Source: Polaromonas sp. (lineage in GTDB: Bacteria; Pseudomonadota; Gammaproteobacteria; Burkholderiales; Burkholderiaceae_C). Taken from it: DNA of 48,176 bases. The notes under the pieces were generated by a model. It saw nothing but the letters and a program-made list of their open reading frames with translations. It was not told the DNA's origin and searched no databases. The stretch's first letter is position 1; every line of letters starts with the position of its first letter. The DNA lies in the NCBI RefSeq assembly GCF_013817205.1, contig NZ_JACDDD010000021.1, positions 1-48,176 on the forward strand, read 5' to 3'. Position numbers and translations under genes: made by a program. Positions 1 through 7,915 of this stretch are shown one piece after another.

Positions 1-75
1 CTCGCCTCGGTGCTCCTGCACCATACGGACCGCGCGTTCGCGTACTTCGGGGGAAAACTTGTTTGATTTCTTCAT
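1..75 (-). CDS. IS3-family transposase OrfA, N-terminal 25 residues (partial)
   Basis: The minus-strand frame starting at ATG 75-73 reads MKKSNKFSPEVRERAVRMVQ and then EHRGE before the window ends. This is the characteristic start of IS3-family OrfA, the helix-turn-helix protein that binds the IS ends. In this family OrfA is normally joined to the DDE catalytic OrfB by programmed frameshifting. Only 25 codons are present, so neither completeness nor activity can be judged. A purine-rich stretch (GAGAAGATGGAGCC) precedes the start. Confidence 0.8.
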   Translation of the reverse strand, partial: MKKSNKFSPEVRERAVRMVQEHRGE

Positions 76-125
76 GGCTCCATCTTCTCAAAGGTTGGAG
101 CCTCCTCAATTCCCGGGGCGATTCA
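1..125 (-). mobile_element. IS3-family insertion sequence, one end only
   Basis: The first 125 bases look like the left end of an IS3-family element that continues off the window. Read on the minus strand, the end begins TGAATCGCCCCGGG at 125-112, like the TGAAC-CCCCGGG termini of many betaproteobacterial IS3 elements. A leader of about 50 bases and the orfA start follow. The opposite end and the target duplication are not visible, so the boundary at 125 is inferred from the terminal motif alone. Confidence 0.7.
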
Positions 126-272
126 GTTTTTCTGAATCACCATAGGAACTTAGCTCACTTGAATGTGAACTTTGCTTCCTAAGCCCCTAAATAGATAGCA
201 AACTATTGCCATAACAATAGGGCAATGTCCGGATTTGTCTCTGAAAGCCGGGGGTCGGGCGGTCTTGGCACT

Positions 273-536
273 CTAGGGAGCGCTTTCACCGGCCGTTGCC
301 TGACTGGCTTGCCGGGCAAAACGAGGCTGCCGCACACCGTCGATCACCACTTCCTCGTTGAACATCGCCGCTGGCCGGACCCACAACCCCTTCTCGCCAT
401 AAAGCGCCCTGTACAGCGTCAACGACTCCAGACTTTCGCTGTGGCGTACCGTGCCAATGACTTCGTACATCCAGCCCTTGTAGTGGCGGTACAAACCAGG
501 ATGGGTTTCGATCAGGGGAGGGAGGTTCTCGTTCAT
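273..536 (-). CDS. DUF1653 domain protein
   Basis: An 87-residue protein with the DUF1653 pattern: HYKGWMYEVIGTVRHSE (about residues 18-34), LTLYRALYGEKGLWVRPAAM (39-58), then a VDG-like turn and PRF. Members are small single-domain proteins of unknown function, sometimes fused to or near hydrolases. I chose the ATG at 536; an upstream GTG at 554 lacks a ribosome site and would run into the leader of the divergent peptidase gene. The two genes are divergent with only 35 bases between start codons, so they probably share a regulatory region. Family assignment is firm; the function is unknown. Confidence 0.85.
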   Translation of the reverse strand: MNENLPPLIETHPGLYRHYKGWMYEVIGTVRHSESLESLTLYRALYGEKGLWVRPAAMFNEEVVIDGVRQPRFARQASQATAGESAP

Positions 537-571
537 GGTTAAGATTGTCCACACAAGAAGAGGGGGGTGTC

Positions 572-2434
572 ATGGAGCGTGCAGATTTCATCCACTTGGT
601 GCGGCTCAGCGAACATGCCAGCGCCGAAGACAGCAAGGCTTACCGCCGAAGCGTCGCTTTGTTCGCAGCCTTGGGTTACGCCTGGGTCATCGGTTGTCTG
701 CTGCTTGCGGCAGGTGTTCTGGGCTGGACCGTTGGCGCGATGCTGCAGGGCAAATTCAAGGGCACCCATATCTGGCTTCTGCTGGGCGCAGGTGGTCTGC
801 TCTGGACTACTTTGCAGGCACTGTGGTGCCGGCTTGATGCACCCGAAGGTGTGCAGGTGCTGCCCGCAGATGCCCCCGCGCTTTTTGAAGCGCTCGAACG
901 TATCCGCAAAAAGATCAAGGGTCCGCCCATTCACAAGGTGTTGCTGGACGCGGAGTTCAATGCCAGCATCAGCCAGCATCCCCGGTTTGGGCTTTTTGGC
1001 GGTGCGGTTAATTACCTCACCATAGGCCTGCCTTTGCTGCTGGCGGTGGACAGGCCGCGTTTTCTGGCGGTGCTGGCGCATGAGTACGGTCATTTACGCG
1101 GCGACCACGGGCGCTTTGCGGCGTGGATTTATCGCACCCGTCTGAGTTGGGCCAAGCTCAACCACGGGCTGCGCAATGACGAAGGTCCCGTGGCTGCAGC
1201 CACCCAGGCCTTCTTGCGCTGGTATTTCCCACGCTTTTCTGCCAAAACCTTTGCCCTGGCCCGTCAGGATGAGTACGAGGCCGACCGCATTGCCGGCAAA
1301 CTGTTGGGCAGGGACGTTGCTGCCGCTGCGCTGACCGAAATTGCCATCAAGGGAGAGTGGGTGCACAAGGAGTTCTGGCCGGGTCACTGGAGTTCAGCTG
1401 CCGCCAGCGGGTTGCCTGTGGGGCCCTACACCGCCATGCGCAAACTGCTGGTGTTGCCGCTGCCGGAGGACTTTGCCCGCGAGACGCTGCGCCAGACCAT
1501 GCGCCAGATCAGCGACGTGGAAGACACCCACCCGGTGCTGCGCGACCGGCTGGAGGCGCTGGAGGGCAGCAAGGGTCTGCCGGCTTGGTCAGAGCGGCCA
1601 GCGCTGGATTTGCTGGGCCGTGGCGCTACCAAATGGATTGCCCATTTTGACAACGAATGGTGCAAAGCCAATGCCACTGACTGGAAGCAACATCACGCTT
1701 ACCTTGCCCGGGTGCGCGCGCGCGCGCAAGCGCTGGCGGCAAGCGCCGCGCGCAACAACGCCGACGAAATGACCGAGTGGGCCGACCTGCTGCGCCGCCT
1801 GGACGCACGGGCCGATGTGCGCGCCCTTTACCAGCGTGCGCTTGAGATCACGCCCGGCCATGCCGGTGCACTGCGCGGACTGGTGCTGTGCCTGCAGGCA
1901 GGTGAGCGCACACTGAGGATGGAATGCCTGGCCCACTTGTTTGACAACAGCGCACCGCATCGCTGGTGGGCTTGTCGCATGGCCGTGGCCGAACAGGAAA
2001 AGCCTGGCCCTGACGGCAGCCTGGACGACAAGGCGCTCAAGCTCTGGCGCGAAAGACTCAAGCAGGCGGGCGAAGCGGAAGGGCGAGCCTGGGAAGAGCT
2101 GGCTAACACGCCGTTCTTCCAGGCCGTCACACGTCACGACTTGAGCGAATTTGAAAAGGGCGAGTTGCAGGCGGATCTTGCCCGCTGCAAGCCAGTTGCC
2201 AGGGCCTGGGTGGTGCGCAAAAGCCTGCGCGAGTTTGCCCACAGGCGCTGCTACATCGTCTTTGTGGAGTTGCCGGGCATGGATGACGAAGACCGGTATT
2301 ACCTTTGCCGCGAGCTGGAGCGCTCACTCGACTTGCCCGGCCCCACGTTGGTGTTGTGGGCCGGCGAGTCGCCCACGCGTGCTGAAATCGAGAAAAACGC
2401 TTTCGAACCCGTCTACATTCGCACCCTGGCTTGA
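572..2434 (+). CDS. M48-family membrane metallopeptidase with large C-terminal region
   Basis: A 620-residue protein. Two hydrophobic segments near residues 30-55 and 65-85 anchor it in the membrane. The zinc-peptidase motif HEYGH begins at residue 170, and a DEYEAD segment at about 233-238 supplies the third ligand, as in M48 (HtpX/Ste24-like) peptidases. Beyond about residue 330 the sequence is helical and Ala/Arg-rich, with a possible TPR-like stretch (DARADVRALYQRALEITPGHAGAL, split here as residues near 415-440). Usual HtpX is about 290 residues, so this is a long variant. The ATG at 572 follows GAGGGGGG at 560-567. The substrate is unknown; membrane protein quality control is a guess from family. 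Confidence 0.85.
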   Translation: MERADFIHLVRLSEHASAEDSKAYRRSVALFAALGYAWVIGCLLLAAGVLGWTVGAMLQGKFKGTHIWLLLGAGGLLWTTLQALWCRLDAPEGVQVLPADAPALFEALERIRKKIKGPPIHKVLLDAEFNASISQHPRFGLFGGAVNYLTIGLPLLLAVDRPRFLAVLAHEYGHLRGDHGRFAAWIYRTRLSWAKLNHGLRNDEGPVAAATQAFLRWYFPRFSAKTFALARQDEYEADRIAGKLLGRDVAAAALTEIAIKGEWVHKEFWPGHWSSAAASGLPVGPYTAMRKLLVLPLPEDFARETLRQTMRQISDVEDTHPVLRDRLEALEGSKGLPAWSERPALDLLGRGATKWIAHFDNEWCKANATDWKQHHAYLARVRARAQALAASAARNNADEMTEWADLLRRLDARADVRALYQRALEITPGHAGALRGLVLCLQAGERTLRMECLAHLFDNSAPHRWWACRMAVAEQEKPGPDGSLDDKALKLWRERLKQAGEAEGRAWEELANTPFFQAVTRHDLSEFEKGELQADLARCKPVARAWVVRKSLREFAHRRCYIVFVELPGMDDEDRYYLCRELERSLDLPGPTLVLWAGESPTRAEIEKNAFEPVYIRTLA

Positions 2435-2466
2435 GAATTTGTTGCCGGGTGGGACAATAGGGGGCT

Positions 2467-3720
2467 ATGCACCCTAACGCTCTACTCGACAGTTGTTCCA
2501 CGCTTCTCAAGCAGGTCCTCAAATTTGATCACCCCGCCGACATGGTGGTGTCACGCCATTTCCGCGAGCAACGCCTTGGGCCGCGCGAACGCGCCACAGT
2601 GGCAGAGACGATTTATGGCGTGTTGCGCAAAAAAAATCTCTACACCTACCTGGCCCAGCACGGCAGCGGCCCGCCAGAGCGGCGTTTGGCCATTCTGGGC
2701 TTTGCTGCTGAGCGCGATTTTTTGCTGGGCGCGCTGACCGAGCCCGAAAAAGACTGGCTGGCCCGCTGCGACCAGGTCAAACCCGCCGATTTGATGGAAC
2801 TGCACCGCCACAACCTGCCCGCCTGGCTGGTCGAGCCGCTCAAAGAGCAGTTGGGGGACGACTTCTGGCCGCTGGTTGAAAGCCTCAACGCCCCAGCGGG
2901 CCTGGACCTTCGCGTCAACACTTTGAAGGATAAACGGGCCGAGGTGCAGAAAGAGCTTGCGAAGGCAGCTATCAAAACGATAGCAACGCCCTATTCGCCG
3001 TGGGGCCTGCGCATGACGACCAAGCCAGCGTTGAACAAGCTGGATGCTTTTACCCGTGGCGCCATTGAGGTGCAGGACGAAGGTTCCCAGCTGCTGGCCT
3101 TGCTTGTCGATGCCAAGCGCGGCGAAATGGTGGTGGATTTCTGCGCCGGCGCAGGCGGCAAGACCCTGGCGCTGGGTGCCAGCATGCGCAACACCGGCCG
3201 CCTGTACGCCTTCGACACCTCCGGCCATCGTCTGGACGCGCTGAAGCCGCGGCTTGCGCGCAGCGGGCTGTCCAATGTGCACCCGGTGGCGATTGCGCAT
3301 GAGCGCGACGACCGGATCAAACGTCTGGCCGGCAAGATCGACCGGGTGTTGATTGATGCGCCTTGTTCGGGGCTGGGGACGCTGCGGCGCAATCCGGACC
3401 TCAAGTGGCGCCAGACGCCCAAGGCGATCGAGGAGCTGACGGCCAAGCAGGCTGCCATCCTGCAAAGCGCCGCGCGCCTGCTCAAGCCGGGAGGACGGCT
3501 GGTCTACGCCACTTGCAGCGTGCTGCGCGATGAAAACGAATCCATTGCCGAGGCATTCACGGGGGCGAATAAAGAGTTCGCGCCTCTTGAAACAAGCGAT
3601 TTGTTGACGCATCTAGGGGTGGAGGGCGCTGCAAAGCTTTGCAGCGGGTCCTACCTGAGACTGTGGCCTTACCTGCATCAGACTGACGGCTTTTTCGCCG
3701 CCGTCTGGGAGAAAGTTTGA
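2467..3720 (+). CDS. RsmB/NOP-family SAM-dependent RNA cytosine methyltransferase
   Basis: A 417-residue class I methyltransferase of the RsmB/NOP2 family, which makes 5-methylcytosine in rRNA. The SAM-binding segment VVDFCAGAGGKTLALG precedes DAPCSGLGTLRRNPDLKW, where Cys300 fits motif IV. YATCSVLRDENES follows, with Cys350 as the motif VI catalytic-type cysteine. The N-terminal 100 residues are helical and related to the RsmB N-region rather than a clean NusB domain, so I withhold the name rsmB. AGGGGG sits 6 bases before the ATG. A 17-bp palindromic repeat (2968-2984) is carried in frame, and a perfect 20-bp palindrome lies at 3627-3646. It may be cotranscribed with the upstream peptidase gene. 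Confidence 0.9.
   Translation: MHPNALLDSCSTLLKQVLKFDHPADMVVSRHFREQRLGPRERATVAETIYGVLRKKNLYTYLAQHGSGPPERRLAILGFAAERDFLLGALTEPEKDWLARCDQVKPADLMELHRHNLPAWLVEPLKEQLGDDFWPLVESLNAPAGLDLRVNTLKDKRAEVQKELAKAAIKTIATPYSPWGLRMTTKPALNKLDAFTRGAIEVQDEGSQLLALLVDAKRGEMVVDFCAGAGGKTLALGASMRNTGRLYAFDTSGHRLDALKPRLARSGLSNVHPVAIAHERDDRIKRLAGKIDRVLIDAPCSGLGTLRRNPDLKWRQTPKAIEELTAKQAAILQSAARLLKPGGRLVYATCSVLRDENESIAEAFTGANKEFAPLETSDLLTHLGVEGAAKLCSGSYLRLWPYLHQTDGFFAAVWEKV
2968..2984. repeat. 17-bp palindromic repeat, copy inside the RsmB-like gene
   Basis: GCTATCAAAACGATAGC reads within the methyltransferase frame as part of KAAIKTIATPYS. It matches the GCTAY-N7-RTAGC pattern seen elsewhere in the window. The flank (aaagagcttgcgaaggca) matches the extended repeat only weakly. 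Confidence 0.6.
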
Positions 3721-3820
3721 TGCGGTTAGCGACCTGAAGCAGCTAAATATTTTTTTTTGACGTTTTTTGCAGGATTTACCGGACTTTTACCGCATACGCA
3801 GCTTTCCTGGCTCCGGTGGT

Positions 3821-3854
3821 TTGGCAATTTAGTGTGTGCCGCCTACAATAGGCG
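3821..3854 (+). promoter_or_regulatory. Sigma-70 promoter with palindrome over the -10, for the desaturase
   Basis: TTGGCA at 3821-3826 and TACAAT at 3844-3849 are separated by exactly 17 bases. The -10 lies inside a perfect inverted repeat, CGCCTA-CAA-TAGGCG (3840-3854). A repressor bound there would block the promoter. The gene starts at 3918. Confidence 0.75.
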
Positions 3855-3917
3855 CGTAGTCCAGCACAGTTTTGACAAAGTTGCAGGGCGCTGTTGCATA
3901 TTGTTTAAAGGACCCCC

Positions 3918-5117
3918 ATGATTTTGTTTGACGCCGCCCTTGACTGGCTGGCCCATGGCCTGATTGCTGCCAGCTGGTGGCAAATCGTGTTGTATACCTT
4001 GGTGACGACACACATCACCATTGCGAGTGTGACGATCTACCTGCACCGCCATCAAGCCCATCGCGCGATGGACCTGCACGCCATCCCGTCGCATTTTTTC
4101 CGGTTTTGGCTCTGGCTGGGCACCGGCCAGGTCACAAAGGAGTGGGTGTCCATCCACCGCAAGCACCACGCCAAGTGCGAAACCATCGAGGATCCGCACA
4201 GCCCCCAGGCTCACGGCATCAAGAAGGTCTTCTGGCAAGGTGCCGAACTTTATCGCGCTGAAAGCAAAAACAAGGAAACCATGGTCAAGTACGGCCACGG
4301 CACGCCGAACGACTGGGTGGAGCGCAATCTGTACACCCGCTACAGCTGGCAGGGGGTGGGCTTGATGATGATCATCAACTTGGCACTGTTCGGCGCAGCT
4401 GGCTTGGCCGTCTGGGCGGTGCAAATGGCCTGGATTCCTGTGACGGCCGCCGGCATCATCAATGGCATTGGCCACTACTGGGGTTACCGCAACTTCGAGG
4501 CGCCTGACGCCAGCACCAATATTTCCCCTTGGGGCATCATGATTGGCGGCGAGGAGTTGCACAACAACCACCACACCTACCCGACGGCGGCCAAGTTTTC
4601 TGTCAAGCCCTATGAGTTCGACATTGGCTGGGTCTACATTCGGGCCATGGAAAAAGTCGGCCTGGCAACGGTCAAGAAGGTGCCACCAAAACTGACACTC
4701 GGCTCCATTCAGCCGGTGGCTGACGAGAAAACACTGGAAGCGCTGATCGCCCACCGTTATGAAGTGATGGCCGGGTATGCACGTGAGCTGCGCCGGGCCG
4801 GGCAGGCCGAACTCGAGGCGTTGAAGGCGCGCAAGGCAGACATCTCAGTGCTCAAAGCGGCCAATCGCTGGTTGCACCGCGACGACGACAAGGTGCCTGC
4901 AGCTGCCAAGCCGCAGATCGCACAGGCGCTTGCTGAACACCCGGTGCTCGACAAAATGGTCACCATGCGCGAAGAGCTGCGCCAGATGTGGATGTCCACT
5001 TCTGCATCGCGCGAACAACTTGCAGTCGACTTGCAGGCATGGTGCCGCCGCGCGGAAGAAAGCGGGATTGCCGCCCTGCGTGACTTCTCCGTGAACCTGC
5101 GCGCTGCGCGCGCTTAA
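3918..5117 (+). CDS. Acyl desaturase (membrane di-iron, DesC-like)
   Basis: A 399-residue integral membrane fatty-acid desaturase that inserts a double bond into acyl chains. The three histidine boxes are present: HRHQAH (residues 43-48), HRKHH (80-84) and HNNHH (215-219). Hydrophobic segments surround residues 18-40, 58-72 and 145-185. From about residue 270 there is a charged helical C-terminal extension of roughly 120 residues, typical of proteobacterial acyl-CoA desaturase-like proteins of this length. Transcription probably starts from its own promoter at 3821-3849, whose -10 is overlapped by a palindrome. The next genes are convergent. Whether the substrate is acyl-CoA or phospholipid-bound chains cannot be read from the sequence. 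Confidence 0.92.
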   Translation: MILFDAALDWLAHGLIAASWWQIVLYTLVTTHITIASVTIYLHRHQAHRAMDLHAIPSHFFRFWLWLGTGQVTKEWVSIHRKHHAKCETIEDPHSPQAHGIKKVFWQGAELYRAESKNKETMVKYGHGTPNDWVERNLYTRYSWQGVGLMMIINLALFGAAGLAVWAVQMAWIPVTAAGIINGIGHYWGYRNFEAPDASTNISPWGIMIGGEELHNNHHTYPTAAKFSVKPYEFDIGWVYIRAMEKVGLATVKKVPPKLTLGSIQPVADEKTLEALIAHRYEVMAGYARELRRAGQAELEALKARKADISVLKAANRWLHRDDDKVPAAAKPQIAQALAEHPVLDKMVTMREELRQMWMSTSASREQLAVDLQAWCRRAEESGIAALRDFSVNLRAARA

Positions 5118-5324
5118 AGATTGCCACCCGCTTTTGGCGGGGGCGTATCAGGCTGCACCAGTTTCCCCGCTGCTGCAGCCTTTTTCACGTCCGCTGACTG
5201 TTGTCGGCGGGAGGTATGTCTGGTTGCCGGGTCTTCATGCCCTATTTGGACCGCGGACAGATGAGCGAACCCCTGGGGCAAGACAACTCCTGGGGCAAGA
5301 CAGGCACCAGAATGATGCGGGCAT

Positions 5325-5356
5325 AAAAAAACCCGCCGGGAAACCAGCGGGCTTTT
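5325..5356 (-). terminator. Intrinsic terminator of rpmB-rpmG
   Basis: Read on the minus strand: CCCGC, a 10-base loop, GCGGG and then a run of seven T. It lies 37 bases beyond the rpmG stop. The plus-strand reading also ends in TTTT, so it may serve the desaturase transcript too. Confidence 0.8.
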
Positions 5357-5392
5357 CAAAATGCTGCCAGGCAGCGCTGAAACCAGTCCGAA

Positions 5393-5560
5393 TTACTTCA
5401 GCTTGATTTCCTTGTATTCCACGTGCTTGCGTGCCTTGGGATCAAATTTCATGATCAGCATCTTGTCAGGTGTGGTCTTCTTGTTTTTGGTGGTCGTGTA
5501 GAAGTGACCGGTGCCGGCGGTTGATTCCAGCTTGATTTTTTCGCGTGCGCCTTTAGCCAT
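5393..5560 (-). CDS. rpmG: 50S ribosomal protein L33
   Basis: A 55-residue basic protein beginning [20 protein letters not shown] and ending [11 protein letters not shown], the standard cysteine-free L33 type (no CxxC zinc motifs). It is a small component of the large ribosomal subunit near the E site. The gene sits 11 bases downstream of rpmB, the usual rpmB-rpmG pair, and is followed by an intrinsic terminator at 5325-5356. The length is normal for the family. AGGAG precedes the ATG at 5560. Confidence 0.97.
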   Translation of the reverse strand: MAKGAREKIKLESTAGTGHFYTTTKNKKTTPDKMLIMKFDPKARKHVEYKEIKLK

Positions 5561-5571
5561 GGTGATGCTCC

Positions 5572-5805
5572 TTAGATTTCACCGCGGGCACGAAGGTCCA
5601 CCAGGACCGCATCGATACCGAGCTTGTCGACAAGACGCAAACCCGCGCTGGTCACGCGCAGGCGAACCCAGCGGTTTTCAGTCTCGACCCAGAATCGGCG
5701 GTATTGCAGATTGGGCAAAAACCGGCGCTTGGTTTTGTTGTTGGCGTGAGAAACATTGTTTCCCACCATCGGGCCTTTGCCCGTTACCTGACAGACGCGT
5801 GCCAT
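5572..5805 (-). CDS. rpmB: 50S ribosomal protein L28
   Basis: A 77-residue protein starting [20 protein letters not shown], with the L28 signature of the N-terminal CQVTGK block, [11 protein letters not shown] and a basic middle. It is the normal bacterial length. L28 is a structural protein of the 50S subunit needed for assembly. The ATG at 5805 has GGAGAG just upstream. It is the first gene of the rpmB-rpmG operon, driven by a good promoter at 5873-5901. Confidence 0.97.
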   Translation of the reverse strand: MARVCQVTGKGPMVGNNVSHANNKTKRRFLPNLQYRRFWVETENRWVRLRVTSAGLRLVDKLGIDAVLVDLRARGEI

Positions 5806-5872
5806 GAGCACTCTCCGTAAAAAAATAGAAATCGGATGCCGGCTCCCCAGGGGGTGCGCAGCTAAGCCATAG

Positions 5873-5901
5873 ATTATAGCCTGAAAAGTCACCGTCCTCA
5901 A
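5873..5901 (-). promoter_or_regulatory. Sigma-70 promoter of rpmB-rpmG
   Basis: Minus strand: TTGAGG (5901-5896), 17-base spacer, perfect TATAAT (5878-5873), about 70 bases before the rpmB start. Confidence 0.8.
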
Positions 5902-5960
5902 GCCCCGGCTTCCGACCAAGTGCGGGGTCACAGGTCTTCGCGAGGGCCACACGAGCAAAA

Positions 5961-6057
5961 ATTCAAGCCGGGGCCGCGGAACCGGTTTCGCCGGGCCGCA
6001 GGCGCAGCGGCCCCCTCGGGGGGCAGGGCGCTACACGCAGTGAGCAACCGTGGGGGC

Positions 6058-6058
<1 letters not shown>
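5961..6058 (-). repeat. GC-rich repeat of about 98 bp, copy A, after trxB
   Basis: On the minus strand this block starts directly after the trxB stop codon with GGCCCCCACGG. It contains a CCCCCC-GA-GGGGG hairpin and a CCGGC-GAA-ACCGG hairpin and ends CGGCCCCGGCTTG. A nearly identical block follows the era stop codon at 42044. Similar blocks are common between genes in Comamonadaceae (recalled, not searched). Confidence 0.85.
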
Positions 6059-7035
<977 letters not shown>

Positions 7036-7108
7036 TTAGAGTTGCAATCAACTGAGGCCGGCCCGCGTATTTGAAACCCTGATGGCTGGATATTTGGCGG
7101 GTACAACA

Positions 7109-7123
7109 CTTACACATTGTAAG
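7109..7123. promoter_or_regulatory. Inverted repeat in the trxB / crp-like divergent region
   Basis: CTTACA-CAT-TGTAAG is a perfect 6-bp inverted repeat about 50 bases before the Crp/Fnr start and 110 before trxB. It could be an operator for either gene. The spacing between half sites is shorter than the usual Crp site, so autoregulation is only a possibility. Confidence 0.4.
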
Positions 7124-7169
7124 AACTCGAGCGAAGCCCCTTCGGCGGCGCAATCAGGAGAAGTTTGAT

Positions 7170-7847
7170 ATGTCCACGATGGTCTCCAACCTGGAACTAA
7201 TCCGGCGCGTTCCCCTGTTCTCGATGTTGACAGCCTCTCAGGCCGAAGCAATTGCTGCAGCAGTCATCAAACGCCGTTACAAGCGCGGGGAAGCGATTGT
7301 CGAGCAGGGTAAACAGTCCAACGCCCTGGCCATTTTGCTCACAGGCCGTGCCCGTGTCGTCACCACGGATGCCCGGGGTAGGGAAGTGATCCTGGCCACG
7401 CTGCACCCGGGCGACTACGTCGGTGAAATGAGCCTGATTGACAGCGAGCCGCATTCCGCTTCTGTTCGTACCGAAGTCCAAACCGACGTGCTGGTCGTCG
7501 GCAGGCCCGAATTTGCACGCTGCCTGCCGGAAAACAGCTCCATGGCCTACGCGGTCATGAAAGGCCTGGTCCAACGCCTGCGGCACGCTGACCGCAAGAT
7601 CGAATCACTGGCCCTCATGGATGTTTATGGCCGCGTGGCGAGGGCTTTGCTGGAGTCCGCCGTGCCCGACCACGATGGCAACACAGTGATCCGCGACAAG
7701 GTGTCGCGCCAGGATCTGGCCAAGATGGTGGGCGCATCGCGCGAGATGGTCAGCCGCGTCATGAAAGACCTCGAAGAGCGCGGTTACATCGAGACACGTA
7801 TTGATGGTTCGATGTGGGTCAAGGACCGGCTCAATACCTTGGGTTGA
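7170..7847 (+). CDS. Crp/Fnr-family transcription regulator
   Basis: A 225-residue regulator. Residues about 15-125 form a cyclic-nucleotide-type beta-roll with GDYVGEMSLIDSEPHSASV. At the phosphate-binding turn the usual Arg is His. A long dimerization helix follows, then a winged helix with VSRQDLAKMVGASREMVSRV (about 171-190). The RE-x2-SR pattern resembles the CRP recognition helix. The cysteines of oxygen-sensing FNR are absent. AGGAG lies 8 bases before the ATG at 7170. It occupies the slot that lrp fills in E. coli between trxB and ftsK. The effector and targets are unknown. Confidence 0.9.
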   Translation: MSTMVSNLELIRRVPLFSMLTASQAEAIAAAVIKRRYKRGEAIVEQGKQSNALAILLTGRARVVTTDARGREVILATLHPGDYVGEMSLIDSEPHSASVRTEVQTDVLVVGRPEFARCLPENSSMAYAVMKGLVQRLRHADRKIESLALMDVYGRVARALLESAVPDHDGNTVIRDKVSRQDLAKMVGASREMVSRVMKDLEERGYIETRIDGSMWVKDRLNTLG

Positions 7848-7915
7848 TCCGTCGGTATTTGCCGCGTGGGCAGTCATTCGTGCCTGCTCAACTGGGTTAA
7901 GCTCAGCACCGGTTT

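Noticed and set aside
121..137. ATTCAG-TTTTT-CTGAAT as a terminator
   Set aside because: AT-rich 6-bp arms and no gene ending there; it straddles the IS end and is probably chance.
183..199. GCCCCTAAATAGATAGC as a further 17-bp repeat copy
   Set aside because: It fits the length and right half, but the left half is off and no flank is recognisable; kept only as possible.
2551..3612. Open frame of 353 codons opposite the RsmB-like gene
   Set aside because: Antisense shadow; the plus-strand methyltransferase is clear.
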